A stretch of DNA of 38,646 bases from an uncultured Chromatium sp. (GCA_903897335.1 CAIUAY010000049.1:1-38646), one strand, 5' to 3'; shown: positions 25,577 through 36,452, numbered from the stretch's first letter. Notes: a model not told the origin generated them from the letters alone. Translations and numbers: made by a program.

Positions 25577-28500
25577 ATGAGTCGGCAGGGAGCATTCTGG
25601 CTATGGTTGCTCTACGTGTGCTTTGTGGTCTATGGCAGCCTGGTTCCCCTCGAATGGCATTTCCTGCCGCTTGATCAGGCATGGCTGAAATTTAGCGGAA
25701 TTCAGTTACTTGATGTGGGGGAGCAGGGTAGAGCCGACTGGATTGCCAATGGCGTACTGTATCTTCCTGTTGGCTTTCTCACAGTTAATCTCTTCAGTGG
25801 CAGGCATGTCCAGCAACCATCGCTGACGGCTTATATTTTATCCGTGCTGTTCGGAATCAGCCTGGCGTTTGGCGTGGAATTTCTGCAACTCTACTTTCCG
25901 CAACGCACGGTTTCCCTGAACGATCTGATGGCAGAAACCCTGGGTTCGCTGGCGGGGGCAACCCTGACCTTAGCGGGAGGTTTGCCCCAGTTCAGGAAAT
26001 TGCTTGACGCGCTTGTCGGCGATCCGACTCGCCTGACTGTCAGGCTCCTCCATGCTTATCTGATCGCTTACGTCATCCTGACGTTTTTTCCATACGACTT
26101 TGTGGTATCGGCAACCGAGCTGTCTGAGAAGTTTAACTCTGATTCCTGGGGGATTTTGCTGGCACCCGCCGCCAACGATTCGCTGTTCCGGCTGCTGGCA
26201 AAATTATCCGCCGAGATCGTTGCGGTCATTCCGTTTGGGATGTTGCTGGCCATGCGCTGGCGAACACAGGCGGGCGGACATCTCGCCCGCGCTGTTATCC
26301 TCGGATCACTTTTGGGATTTGTGATCGAGGGCGTGCAGTTTTTTCTGGTTTCAGGCATCACGCAGGGACTGTCAGTGTTGACTCGTGCTGGCGGTGTCGC
26401 TCTCGGACTGATTGCCGTGCAATCGTTTGGCACAACGCATCCAATCAAACTTGTGCATGTTCTGCGCCGCCACACACTGATTGCATCCATCCTCTATCTG
26501 CTGGCGCTGGTTGGTCTGAATGGCTGGTTTGCGCACGAGTGGCACGATTGGGCACATGCGCAGGCAACGCTTGGCACCGTTAGATTCCTTCCTTTTTATT
26601 ACCATTACTACACCACGGAGATGATCGCGCTGGTCAGCCTGCTGTCGGTGATCGCCATGTATGCGCCGATTGGGCTATTGAGCATGGTCAATGGAATCAC
26701 GCCGTTTTTAGCCGCGCTCATAGCAGCGTTGCTGGCCGCTGTGATCGAAAGCAGCAAACTGTTTCTCGACGGCTTGCATCCAGACCCCACCAATCTGCTG
26801 ATTGCCGCCACGACCGCTTCGCTGGCGTTTCTCTTGGCGGGGCGGATTCTAAAAAGCCTTGAACATCCAAGTGCCTTAACGTTAATGCCGGATGATTTGC
26901 CGACTGTCGTCTCGCCAATCAGCACCACGAGTGACCATCCGCCGACCAACGCCGCAGTCCCTTCAGGAACCCCAAATCTGTTCAGAACGATGGCCATCCT
27001 GCTGCTGCCTGCGCTGGCAATCATCTTGTTTGGCTGGTATTTCCCGTTTCACGGCATCCTGCTCGCACTGGGCATGACTGGATATGCGGCGCTGATCTGG
27101 CGCAGACCGGCATGGATTGTCTTTATCATCCCGTTTGGTCTCGTCGTTCTCGATTTCGCGCCTTGGAGCGGTTGGTACGTTGTTGACGAGTTCGATCTTC
27201 TGATGCTCGTCAGTCTTGCCGTCGCCTTTGCGCGACTGCCGCCGCTCTCAAAAGACCAGCGACACGGCAAGCGAACGGGCTGGCTTTGGATCCTGGTTGG
27301 CGGTTCGCTAGTAATCGGCGTGGCGCGGGCATTGTTTCCGTTCCAGATGCCAGAGATTGCTGGACTCATCCCCTATTTTTCGCCCTATAACGCCGTGCGC
27401 ATTGCCAAGGGAGCGGTCTGGTCATTACTGCTGTTGGAGATCGTTGTCCGGCTGTCGGCTACTGGCATCAATGTCATCGTGCGGTTCGGTCGCGGTCTGG
27501 TCGCCGGACTGGTCGCCGTGGTGATGGTGGTGATCTGGGAGCGGGCGGCCTTTCCGGGACTGTTTGATTTCGCAGATGTTTATCGTGTCACAGGCTCCTT
27601 TTCTCAGATGCATGTCGGGGGTTCGGATCTGGAAACCTACTTCATCGTGGCGGTGCCTTTTCTTGTAGTCGGGACGCTTGCCTCATCCCGCTGGCGCAGT
27701 TGGTTGGCTGGCTCAGTCCTCTTCGCGCTGACCACCTATAGCATGCTGGTGACGTTTTCACGCATGGCATACCTGGGTTATGCCGTGGTGGTTCTCGTCG
27801 CGCTCCTTGCCCACTTCAGCGCGAGCGGTCGGTTGGAAAACCATCAAGCCTGGTCTGGTCGGGCGGTTCTGGCAGCAGGACTGATCGTGTTGGGTATCGC
27901 AATCACGGTTCCGATCCTCAGCGGTTCATTTGTCCAAGAGCGGTTTGCGACGATTGGCACTGATCAAACCACGCGCATGAGGCACTGGCAGGACGCACTG
28001 AGAATGCGCGACCAGGACTTGGCAACCACTCTGTTTGGAATGGGCATTGGGCGTTTCCCCGACACGCATTACTGGCGTAGCACGGAAACCCATGCCGCCA
28101 GATTTGGGCTGGGCGTCGAGGGCGCGAATCCGTTCCTGAAACTGGCTCCGGGCTCGCCGCTGTATCTTGATCAATTCGTGACGCCGACACCCGGCGTAGG
28201 CTACCGGGTTGAATTGCGCCTGCGCAGCGCGAATCCCAAAACGCAAGTGACCGCCTCGCTCTGCGAGAAATGGCTATTGACATCGGCGCGTTGCGCGTCG
28301 GCCACGTTTGATGCCGGGGAGCAGGCGAGCTGGACGGTTCATCATGCCCAGTTGTCTGCGAATGACATCGGTGCTGGGATTCCTGTGCTGGGGCGAACGG
28401 TAAAGTTTTCGCTCAATTATTCGGCAGGCAGCGCCGTTGCGGACGTGGATGATGTGCGCCTGCTGGATGCCGAGGGTCGCCCACTGCTCGCCAACGGCGA

Positions 28501-29032
28501 CTTTTCACATGGTTTCGACCGCTGGTTTTTCAGCATCGACAACGATCTGCCTTGGCACACCTGGAGCCTGCCGGTCGGTTTGCTGTTCGATCAGGGCTGG
28601 TTTGGCCTGATGATGGCGGCGTTGATCTTCTTGGTGGCGCTGCGGCGGGTCGTGCGTGTCGTCTGTACTAGACACGCAGAGGCGAGCGCCTTGCTGGGAG
28701 CCCTGATCGGGATCGTGATGATTGGGTCAGTGAATACCGTCATCGACAGTCCACGGATGCTGTTTTTGATTTTGATGCTGATATTGTTCGGTTTGATTGA
28801 GTTTGCGAGGCCATCGGTAAAACGACACCGCTTGCGTTCAGCGAATGCCGATGCTGTCGGGCAGCGTGACAAAAGACAAAACGTAAGCAGCCATCAGTCG
28901 GCTGCCTGGCCAGAGCATGTGTTGGCAAGCGGAATACTTTGTCTGGAGTCGCTTCGCCGTCGGGTCAGGTTTGAGCGTTCAGAAAATTGCGCGGATCTTG
29001 TGGCCCGCGCAAATCGAGATCAAGGATTCTGA
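25577..29032 (+). CDS. Large membrane protein: three VanZ-like repeats fused to an O-antigen-ligase-like region
   Basis: The 1151-residue protein is mostly transmembrane. Three VanZ-like modules are seen at about 1-135 (EFLQLYFPQRTVSLNDLMAE), 160-280 (VIEGVQFFLVSG) and 320-420 (VIESSKLFLDGLHPDPTN). A short linker precedes a Wzy_C/O-antigen-ligase-like block (about 465-800, with VTFSRMAYLGY near 727). Then comes a soluble, probably periplasmic domain (about 830-988) and two more membrane helices. The basic C-terminal tail is poorly conserved-looking. GGAG six bases before the ATG supports the start. A role in polysaccharide ligation or polymerisation is an inference. Confidence 0.7.
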   Translation: MSRQGAFWLWLLYVCFVVYGSLVPLEWHFLPLDQAWLKFSGIQLLDVGEQGRADWIANGVLYLPVGFLTVNLFSGRHVQQPSLTAYILSVLFGISLAFGVEFLQLYFPQRTVSLNDLMAETLGSLAGATLTLAGGLPQFRKLLDALVGDPTRLTVRLLHAYLIAYVILTFFPYDFVVSATELSEKFNSDSWGILLAPAANDSLFRLLAKLSAEIVAVIPFGMLLAMRWRTQAGGHLARAVILGSLLGFVIEGVQFFLVSGITQGLSVLTRAGGVALGLIAVQSFGTTHPIKLVHVLRRHTLIASILYLLALVGLNGWFAHEWHDWAHAQATLGTVRFLPFYYHYYTTEMIALVSLLSVIAMYAPIGLLSMVNGITPFLAALIAALLAAVIESSKLFLDGLHPDPTNLLIAATTASLAFLLAGRILKSLEHPSALTLMPDDLPTVVSPISTTSDHPPTNAAVPSGTPNLFRTMAILLLPALAIILFGWYFPFHGILLALGMTGYAALIWRRPAWIVFIIPFGLVVLDFAPWSGWYVVDEFDLLMLVSLAVAFARLPPLSKDQRHGKRTGWLWILVGGSLVIGVARALFPFQMPEIAGLIPYFSPYNAVRIAKGAVWSLLLLEIVVRLSATGINVIVRFGRGLVAGLVAVVMVVIWERAAFPGLFDFADVYRVTGSFSQMHVGGSDLETYFIVAVPFLVVGTLASSRWRSWLAGSVLFALTTYSMLVTFSRMAYLGYAVVVLVALLAHFSASGRLENHQAWSGRAVLAAGLIVLGIAITVPILSGSFVQERFATIGTDQTTRMRHWQDALRMRDQDLATTLFGMGIGRFPDTHYWRSTETHAARFGLGVEGANPFLKLAPGSPLYLDQFVTPTPGVGYRVELRLRSANPKTQVTASLCEKWLLTSARCASATFDAGEQASWTVHHAQLSANDIGAGIPVLGRTVKFSLNYSAGSAVADVDDVRLLDAEGRPLLANGDFSHGFDRWFFSIDNDLPWHTWSLPVGLLFDQGWFGLMMAALIFLVALRRVVRVVCTRHAEASALLGALIGIVMIGSVNTVIDSPRMLFLILMLILFGLIEFARPSVKRHRLRSANADAVGQRDKRQNVSSHQSAAWPEHVLASGILCLESLRRRVRFERSENCADLVARANRDQGF

Positions 29033-29451
29033 AGGCCGCAGCCGTTATTACCACCTACCAACGTCGCATTTATTAAAGCAGGGGCTGGACTATCGCCACA
29101 GAATGAATACGAATCGCCTCCATTACTATGAACGGTGTATGAATACTTTCCACCACTTCCGTAGTCATAAGTCACCTTGCCATCAGTGCCAATGCTCCAA
29201 GATCCAACTGGCTCGCTTGGATCGACTGGGTGATCTTTACCTTTTTTGTAATCGATCAAATTATTGGCACCACCAGAAGTACCAGAATGAAATTCCTGCC
29301 ACTGATCGCCGTTATAGCTCGCACACACGGTTTTTCCGGGCAGCAATCCTTCGAGTTCAGACTGCGTAAGCGCCGTGCTATTACAATCAGCCGCGACAGC
29401 CCCCGAAAGACCGCAGAGCAGGGAGAAACCAACGATCTTGATTCTGTTCAT
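29020..29451 (-). CDS. Secreted small protein with four cysteines, unknown
   Basis: A signal peptide ends in AVAA (about 19-22 from the upstream ATG), leaving a mature protein of about 120 residues. It is rich in Gly, Ser, Tyr and Asn and has four Cys (24, 44, 119, 139 in the 144-residue numbering), enough for two disulfides. The central part reads GSWSIGTDGKVTYDYG and KYSYTV, suggesting a beta-sheet fold. GAGG upstream fits the second of two tandem ATGs (29451) better than the first (29454). The gene overlaps the end of the VanZ-fusion gene by 13 bases, convergently. I recognise no family. Confidence 0.65.
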   Translation of the reverse strand: MNRIKIVGFSLLCGLSGAVAADCNSTALTQSELEGLLPGKTVCASYNGDQWQEFHSGTSGGANNLIDYKKGKDHPVDPSEPVGSWSIGTDGKVTYDYGSGGKYSYTVHSNGGDSYSFCGDSPAPALINATLVGGNNGCGLQNP

Positions 29452-29454
29452 CAT

Positions 29455-29729
29455 TCACCTCAGTTTTAGATTGAACCGATACCTGTTTGACATCCCGCTG
29501 AATCCTCTCATGATCTAGTCACTGATGACCGCGCCATGTCTCAGCGTTCGTCAAACACACCATCAAACTGACGCAGTTTACTACGGTGTCCAATTACCAT
29601 GATGATTATTGATCACTCACCAACGCGGCCAGCAGATTGAGCAGCGTCGGTGGCGTGGGATCTTCAGTTCAACCGGAATGATGTTTTCCACTGCGCCACA
29701 TCGATAGCAACCCATGATCCATCTCAACT
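29455..29729. other. Gene-poor stretch with a possible frameshifted small ORF
   Basis: No intact gene is seen. On the minus strand a start at 29715 reads MGCYRCGAVENIIPVEL, and after a one-base frame change continues DPTPPTLLNLLAALVSDQ to a TAA at 29606. This looks like a short decayed gene with a CxxC pair, but I cannot name it. The rest of the stretch shows nothing. Confidence 0.3.
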
Positions 29730-29758
29730 TAAAGTATTAAAATACAGATACTTATAAT
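29730..29758 (+). promoter_or_regulatory. Possible promoter of the broken moaE
   Basis: A perfect -10 TATAAT (29753-29758) is preceded by a poor -35 near 29729-29735. An inverted repeat AAGTAT/ATACTT (29732-29737 with 29748-29753) overlaps it and could be an operator or chance. Confidence 0.3.
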
Positions 29759-29769
29759 TCACGTGCCAC

Positions 29770-29877
29770 GTGCAGACTGCGCCTTTCGACATCGCCGCAG
29801 AACAGGAATTAATGTGGCGCGGAAACACGCGCATTGGGGCGCTCGCGACCTTCGTTGGCCTGATGCGCGACCTCAAT
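29770..29877 (+). pseudogene. moaE: Truncated molybdopterin synthase large subunit (moaE)
   Basis: From the GTG at 29770 the frame reads QTAPFDIAAEQELMW, then NTRIGALATFVGLMRDLN, which matches the first ~36 residues of MoaE (…NPRIGAVVSFVGLVRD…). The resemblance stops at about 29877, where IS3-like sequence begins on the other strand. The rest of MoaE, including the catalytic Lys region, is not found downstream. MoaE transfers sulfur to precursor Z in molybdenum-cofactor synthesis; this copy cannot work. An intact moaE elsewhere is possible. Confidence 0.6.
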
Positions 29878-30031
29878 TTTCAAGCGTCCGATCTCGCTGT
29901 CAAGGCGCTCCGGCTCGCCTCCAGCCCCCCGGCCTTGAAGGTGGCGGTATCACGTTTGCGCTTCGCCCATCTCAACCGACCCCTTTCGGTTCAGTGTCGA
30001 GCTTAAGGGGCTGTCCGATTTTCGGAGTCCA
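29872..30031 (-). mobile_element. IS3-family left-end remnant
   Basis: On the minus strand the sequence starts TGGACTCCGAAAATCGGACA (30031 downward), similar to IS3-family ends. Then comes an orfA-like N-terminus (RWAKRKRDTATFKAG, 29931-29975). In another frame follows ERLDSEIGRLKIEVA (29866-29910), resembling the end of orfA. The middle is deleted and no orfB remains. It abuts the point where moaE breaks off. Confidence 0.45.
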
Positions 30032-30170
30032 CCATAACCCATTAGACGGCGATCATCCCGCAGGAATCCAGGCAGCCGTCATGAAAATGCGCTAACTATG
30101 GAATCAACCAGTGACTTTCTGCTACCATCTAGCGCCAATTTTCATCTATTCCCATTCGGAGAATTTGCCT

Positions 30171-30539
30171 ATGTCCGCAGTACTCAATGCGGTTGATTTA
30201 ACGCTGACTCAGGCCGCTCAGGAAAAGATGACCGAGCTGTTTCAGGACGTCGATGACACGGTTCAGGGTGTTCGTGTCTTTGCAACAGCGGGTGGCTGTA
30301 GTGGCGTCAGTTTCGGAATGACGTTCACCGACGCGATCAATGATGAAGACGCCATACTTGAGTTTGAAAGTTTCAAGGTCGTTGTCGATGACGGGACGCT
30401 TGACTACCTGCGTGGCGTTGAAATTGACTTCATTGATCAAGATGATGGCAATGCTACCTTCGTTTTTAACAATCTTCCGAAGATTGGCGGAGGTTGCCAA
30501 AGCTGTGGATCATCCACCTCCGGTGGCGGTTGTTCCTGA
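30171..30539 (+). CDS. A-type iron-sulfur carrier (HesB/IscA/ErpA-like) with atypical C-terminus
   Basis: The 122-residue protein has the A-type fold with C43 in ATAGGCSGVSFG. Standard IscA, SufA and ErpA end in CGCGSSF. Here the end is GGGCQSCGSSTSGGGCS, with C109, C112 and an extra C121. It should deliver Fe-S clusters to apo-proteins, but cluster binding may differ. I chose the ATG at 30171 with GGAG nine bases upstream; an upstream ATG at 30111 is unlikely. It lies just before argC, where erpA lies in some Pseudomonas (from memory). A strong terminator follows. Confidence 0.8.
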   Translation: MSAVLNAVDLTLTQAAQEKMTELFQDVDDTVQGVRVFATAGGCSGVSFGMTFTDAINDEDAILEFESFKVVVDDGTLDYLRGVEIDFIDQDDGNATFVFNNLPKIGGGCQSCGSSTSGGGCS

Positions 30540-30600
30540 CTGCCGGGCGCATCTGCTGCTTCATGATCAGACATCCTGGTAGCGTCACAGGATCTCACTG

Positions 30601-30627
30601 AAAGCGGCTTTTGCCGCTTTTGTTTTT
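30601..30627 (+). terminator. Rho-independent terminator after the Fe-S carrier gene
   Basis: AAAGCGGC and GCCGCTTT form an eight-base-pair stem with a TTTT loop, followed by TGTTTTT. It lies about 60 bases after the carrier stop and about 40 before the argC start, separating the two transcripts. Confidence 0.85.
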
Positions 30628-30665
30628 GATGATCGGCGATGTGCCGACCAGCGGAGTTGCCCAGC

Positions 30666-31697
30666 ATGATCAGGATTGGAATCGTTGGCGGTACCGGCTA
30701 CACGGGCGCGGAACTTCTGCGTATCCTAGCGCGTCACCCAGAGGCATCGCTGTCGGTGATCACGTCGAGAAGCGAGTCCGGATTATCGGTCGCTGAGTTG
30801 TTTCCGCATCTGCGTGGTCAGGTTGATCTGTGTTTTACTGAACCGGATGCCGATGCCCTTGCCGACTGTGATCTCGTCTTCTTCGCTACACCGAATGGAA
30901 CCGCCATGCGGTCTGCTCCAGAACTTCTGGAACGTGGCGTCCGCGTGATCGACCTGGCGGCAGATTTCCGTTTAAAGGATCCGGCAGTCTGGGAGCAATG
31001 GTATGGAACCCCCCATCAGTGCCCTGAACTGCTGGCCGATGCAGTTTACGGACTGCCTGAAATCAATCGCGATGCGATCCGGCAGGCACGTCTTATTGCT
31101 AACCCAGGCTGTTACCCAACCGCTGTCACGCTCGGTTTTCTCCCGTTGCTGGAAGGACGGGCAGTTGATCCGTCCTGGCTCATCGCGGATGCCAAATCCG
31201 GCGCAAGCGGCGCCGGACGCAAGGCGACGACCGGTCTTCTGATGGCTGAGATCGGCGAAAGCTTCAAAGCTTACTCGGTTGCCGGTCATCGTCACGCACC
31301 AGAGATTGCACAGAATCTCGAACACTTTTCAGGAATCGAGGTGAATTTAACCTTTGTTCCCCACCTGGTGCCGATGATTCGTGGGATTGAAGCGACCCTC
31401 TATGCGCGGCTGACCGACCCAGACATGGATCTTGAACAACTCTTTGCCGAACGCTATGCCAACGAGCCGTTTATTGATCTGATGCCGGATGGCCAGCATC
31501 CAGATACCCGTTCCGTGCGTGGTTCCAATGTCTGTCGTATCGTGGTGTCCCGTCAGGGAACGGCAGGCGTGGTCATTGTTCAATCGGTGATCGACAACCT
31601 CGTCAAGGGCGCGGCAGGTCAGGCGGTGCAGAACATGAACCTTATGTTTGGAATCAATGAATCGACAGGACTGGATGCGCTGGCTTTGCTGCCGTGA
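30666..31697 (+). CDS. argC: N-acetyl-gamma-glutamyl-phosphate reductase
   Basis: ArgC performs the third step of arginine synthesis, reducing N-acetylglutamyl phosphate with NADPH. The 343-residue protein has the nucleotide-binding loop GGTGYTG (8-14) and the catalytic Cys149 in NPGCYPT. The later GHRHAPEI region is also family-typical. Its length fits the long ArgC type. I chose the ATG at 30666, preceded by GGAG; an upstream ATG at 30639 would add nine residues. The stop TGA overlaps the ATG of lpxH by one base. Confidence 0.94.
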   Translation: MIRIGIVGGTGYTGAELLRILARHPEASLSVITSRSESGLSVAELFPHLRGQVDLCFTEPDADALADCDLVFFATPNGTAMRSAPELLERGVRVIDLAADFRLKDPAVWEQWYGTPHQCPELLADAVYGLPEINRDAIRQARLIANPGCYPTAVTLGFLPLLEGRAVDPSWLIADAKSGASGAGRKATTGLLMAEIGESFKAYSVAGHRHAPEIAQNLEHFSGIEVNLTFVPHLVPMIRGIEATLYARLTDPDMDLEQLFAERYANEPFIDLMPDGQHPDTRSVRGSNVCRIVVSRQGTAGVVIVQSVIDNLVKGAAGQAVQNMNLMFGINESTGLDALALLP

Positions 31698-32470
31698 TGC
31701 ACGGCGATTCGCCGTCAAACGAGGTTCACTTGAGAGCCGAAACTCTGTTCATCTCCGATCTTCATCTTTCGCCAGAACGTCCAGCGACTGTTGATCTGTT
31801 TCTGGATTTTCTGGCGGTTCGCGCCAGACAGGCCACATGCCTTTACATTCTCGGCGATCTTTTTGATGCCTGGATCGGGGATGATGACGAGACGCCACTG
31901 AACACGACAGTCCGTGCGGCACTGCGCAAACTGACCGCGGCCGGCGTCAACTGTGCGCTGATGCACGGCAACCGTGATTTTCTGCTTGGCCGCGCCTTTT
32001 TCCGTGACACGGGATGTCAACGCTGTGCTGACCCAACCCTGATCCAGTGCGACAGTGAACCAACGCTGCTGATGCACGGCGATCTACTCTGTACTGACGA
32101 CAGAGCCTATCAGCAATTCCGTCGTCAGATCCGCAATCCCGTGGTGCAACGTCTCTTTCTCTGGAAATCATTAAAGAAACGGCAGGCGATGGCGGCGGAA
32201 TATCGTCGCAAGAGCGGTGACGCCAACGCCGCCAAACCAAAACAAATCATGGATGTGAACCAGGAGACAGTCATCGATGTGTTACGTCGCTTCGGGGCAA
32301 CCCGGCTGATCCACGGGCATACCCACCGACCCGCTGATCATCTGCTCTGGGTCGACGGGCGGCAGGCGCATCGCACCGTGCTGTCTGAATGGCATGACGG
32401 TCATGGAGAAGTGCTGGTGCGGACGTCTGGCGCATGGCGCCGCGAGCCGCTGAAAACACGTCTGCCATGA
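31697..32470 (+). CDS. lpxH: UDP-2,3-diacylglucosamine diphosphatase
   Basis: LpxH cleaves UDP-2,3-diacylglucosamine to lipid X in lipid A synthesis at the inner-membrane face. The 257-residue calcineurin-like protein has the metal motifs SDLHLS (D21, H23), GDLFDAWIGDD (D54), HGNRDFL (N92), MHGDLLC and HGHTHRP. The ATG at 31697 overlaps the argC stop; a GTG three bases earlier is equivalent. The gene ends 13 bases before the convergent purN stop. Confidence 0.93.
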   Translation: MHGDSPSNEVHLRAETLFISDLHLSPERPATVDLFLDFLAVRARQATCLYILGDLFDAWIGDDDETPLNTTVRAALRKLTAAGVNCALMHGNRDFLLGRAFFRDTGCQRCADPTLIQCDSEPTLLMHGDLLCTDDRAYQQFRRQIRNPVVQRLFLWKSLKKRQAMAAEYRRKSGDANAAKPKQIMDVNQETVIDVLRRFGATRLIHGHTHRPADHLLWVDGRQAHRTVLSEWHDGHGEVLVRTSGAWRREPLKTRLP

Positions 32471-32483
32471 CATGCGGCGACGG

Positions 32484-33143
32484 TTATTGGGCGCGATCAT
32501 CTGAGCATGACGGCTGCAACGGCGCGTCATCCAGCCAGACCTGTCCGTCTTCTCCCAGTCTGAGCCGTCCCTGCGCGAACCAGCGCACCACGGTTGGGTA
32601 GATCTGATGCTCCTGTTGCAGTACCCGCGCTGCCAGCGATGTGGCGTCATCATCAGGCTGCACCGGCACCCGCGCATGGAGAATGACCGGGCCGCCGTCG
32701 AGTTCAGCGGTGACAAAATGGACGCTGGCGCCATGTTCGGTTTCGCCGGCGTCGAGCGCCCGCTGGTGGGTGTGCAGGCCTCTGAATTTGGGAAGCAGTG
32801 AAGGATGGATGTTGAGCATCCGCCCGCGATAGTGGTTAACAAAAGCCGGGGTCAGAATCCGCATGAATCCAGCCAGCACCACCAGTTCCGGTTCATAACC
32901 GTCGACCAGATGCCGCAGCGCGGCGTCATAGGTGTCGCGGTCGGGATAGTCCCGATGGTTTAGAACAGCGGTTGGGATGTCGTGATGATGAGCACGGTCA
33001 AGTCCTTTGGCATCGCCCCGGTTGCTGATGACAGCGACACACTGCATCGGCAGTCCTGCGCTCTGGGCATCAAGCAGCGCCTGTAGATTGCTGCCGCTAC
33101 CGGAGATGAGCGCGACCACGCGCAGTCGCTGATCATCAGACAT
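32484..33143 (-). CDS. purN: Phosphoribosylglycinamide formyltransferase
   Basis: PurN transfers a formyl group from 10-formyl-tetrahydrofolate to GAR in purine synthesis. The 219-residue protein shows the [12 protein letters not shown] phosphate-binding opening, [16 protein letters not shown] and HGASVHFVT with the catalytic His and Asn motifs. Its start overlaps the purM end by eight bases, as in many proteobacterial purMN operons. The last few residues (PSCSDDRAQ) look unconserved. Confidence 0.94.
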   Translation of the reverse strand: MSDDQRLRVVALISGSGSNLQALLDAQSAGLPMQCVAVISNRGDAKGLDRAHHHDIPTAVLNHRDYPDRDTYDAALRHLVDGYEPELVVLAGFMRILTPAFVNHYRGRMLNIHPSLLPKFRGLHTHQRALDAGETEHGASVHFVTAELDGGPVILHARVPVQPDDDATSLAARVLQQEHQIYPTVVRWFAQGRLRLGEDGQVWLDDAPLQPSCSDDRAQ

Positions 33144-34200
33144 GGCACGTCCCGCGTTGATAGATCACTGTTGGCGCTGAGGTGCTGCGCTCGATCTGAC
33201 CCATGACCCACGCCGTTTCACCTGCCGCCTGAAGCTGATCAAGTGCCGTCTGGACATCTTCGGGAGCCGTGCAGACGATCATGCCGACCCCGCAGTTGAA
33301 GGTGCGCAACATCTCTGTATCGGTGATGCCACCTTCAGTCTGAAGCCAGTCGAAGATCGCCGGACGCGCCCAGCTCTCCAGATCGATCCGTGCGCAGGTT
33401 CCCTGCGGCAGAACCCGTGGCAGATTTTCGGTAAGACCACCACCGGTGATGTGCGCGAGCGCATGGAGACGCAGTGAACGGGTCAGTGGGAGCAGTGAGC
33501 GGACATAGATGCGTGTCGGTGCAAGCAGACGGTCGGCGAGTGACAGGCCAGCCAGTTCCTGCGTCAGATCTGCGCCGCTGACGCTGATCACGCGCCGGAT
33601 CAGCGAGTAGCCATTGGAATGCGGCCCAGAGGAAGCGATCCCGATCAACGTATCGCCGGGCATGACCCGCTCGGGCAGGATCAGCGCGGATTTCTCGGCG
33701 ATCCCCACGCAGAACCCCGCCAGATCGTAATCGCCGTGACTGTACATGCCGGGCATTTCGGCTGTTTCGCCACCAGTCAGCGCGCAGCCGGCAAGTTCGC
33801 AGCCACGGGCAATGCCGCTGATCACTGAGGTCGCAACCTCGATATCCAGATGCCCGGTCGCGTAATAATCGAGAAAGAACAGTGGTTCGGCACCGCTGAC
33901 CAGAATGTCGTTGACGCACATGGCAACCAGGTCGATGCCGATGCTGTCATGACGATTCAGCTCGATGGCCAGCTTGAGTTTGGTGCCAACACCGTCGGTG
34001 CCGGAGACCAGCACCGGCTGGCGATAGTCTTCCAGTGGCAGTTCAAAGAGTGCGCCAAAACCACCCAGCCCGGTGATGACGCCGGGGCGGGCGGTCGCGG
34101 CAGCGAGTGGCTTGATGCGCTCAACAAGACGGGCGCCGGCATCGATGTTGACGCCAGCGTCACGGTAGCTCAGAGAGGTGGGACGGGAATCCTGCGACAT
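33136..34200 (-). CDS. purM: Phosphoribosylformylglycinamidine cyclo-ligase (AIR synthetase)
   Basis: PurM closes the imidazole ring to give AIR, using ATP. The 354-residue protein has [12 protein letters not shown] near its start, the [13 protein letters not shown] signature and [13 protein letters not shown]. The ATG at 34200 has GGAG five bases upstream; a TTG at 34230 would add ten residues. It is the first gene of the purMN pair and is divergent from the CDP-alcohol phosphatidyltransferase, 113 bases away. No PurR box was recognised in that gap. Confidence 0.95.
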   Translation of the reverse strand: MSQDSRPTSLSYRDAGVNIDAGARLVERIKPLAAATARPGVITGLGGFGALFELPLEDYRQPVLVSGTDGVGTKLKLAIELNRHDSIGIDLVAMCVNDILVSGAEPLFFLDYYATGHLDIEVATSVISGIARGCELAGCALTGGETAEMPGMYSHGDYDLAGFCVGIAEKSALILPERVMPGDTLIGIASSGPHSNGYSLIRRVISVSGADLTQELAGLSLADRLLAPTRIYVRSLLPLTRSLRLHALAHITGGGLTENLPRVLPQGTCARIDLESWARPAIFDWLQTEGGITDTEMLRTFNCGVGMIVCTAPEDVQTALDQLQAAGETAWVMGQIERSTSAPTVIYQRGTCHV

Positions 34201-34313
34201 GGTTGCTCCGGTAAAGGTGTGATCGGACAATTGTACCGGGAACCTTGGACAGCCGTTAGCGAGCGGGCTAGCATCACGCTTTTCCGTTACCGCGCCGGGT
34301 CAGGATCGTTATC

Positions 34314-34867
34314 GTGAAACCCAAGGATCTTCCAAATTTGATTAGTATGCTGCGGCTCATTGCCGTGATTCCAGTCGTCTATCTGCTGATTTCAGATGAA
34401 TTCGGCTGGGCATTGATGCTGTTTGCCGCCGCCGGAGTCTCGGATGGACTCGATGGTTTTCTGGCCAAACAGTATGGCTGGCAGAGTCGGTTGGGTGGCA
34501 TCCTCGATCCGCTGGCGGACAAGACTCTGCTAGTCTGCTGTTTTCTGGTACTGGGTTCGCTGGGTTTGATTCCGCTCTGGCTGGTGTTGGCCGTGGTGTT
34601 CCGGGATCTGGTGATTGTCGCGGGAGCCGTTCTTTATAACTATCGGGTCGAGGAGGTGCAGGCGGCTCCCATTCCCGTTAGCAAGCTCAACACGCTGATG
34701 CAGATCCTGCTGGTCGTGGCAGTCATTACCGATGCAGGCCCTTATCCCTTGCCAGTGGGCATGATGTCATCGCTGATCTGGGTCTGTTTCCTGACGGTGG
34801 TGGTCAGTGGATCGCAATATATCTGGATCTGGAGTCGCAAGGCCATCCGGCGTGGTCTGAAAGATGA

Positions 34868-34871
<4 letters not shown>
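34314..34871 (+). CDS. CDP-alcohol phosphatidyltransferase family membrane protein
   Basis: The 185-residue protein has about five membrane helices and the CDP-alcohol motif D44-xx-D47-G48-xx-A51-K52-x8-G61-xxx-D65-xxx-D69. Position 52 is Lys where the family usually has Arg. Members join a CDP-lipid to an alcohol, as in phosphatidylglycerol-phosphate synthesis. It is too divergent to call pgsA. The start is GTG with AGGA eight bases upstream. It overlaps the convergent hda end by four bases. Confidence 0.85.
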
Positions 34872-36225
<1,354 letters not shown>

Positions 36226-36452
36226 TTAGTCTATCAGCGTGTGCCGGATGCGTATCCAGACAATTTGGCGAAATGGATATCCGCAGAGCGTCACTGATTG
36301 GAGGACGTGAATTGAGAGTGAGCAATTTAAAATTGTACCAGACGCCAATCCTGCTCTCCGGCAGTACCAGGAAAGACGCGTTATCATCGTTTGCCTATCC
36401 CTAAACGCATTCAGAACAGCCTGAGTGCCTGGCCATTTTCCTCTGGAGAAAA

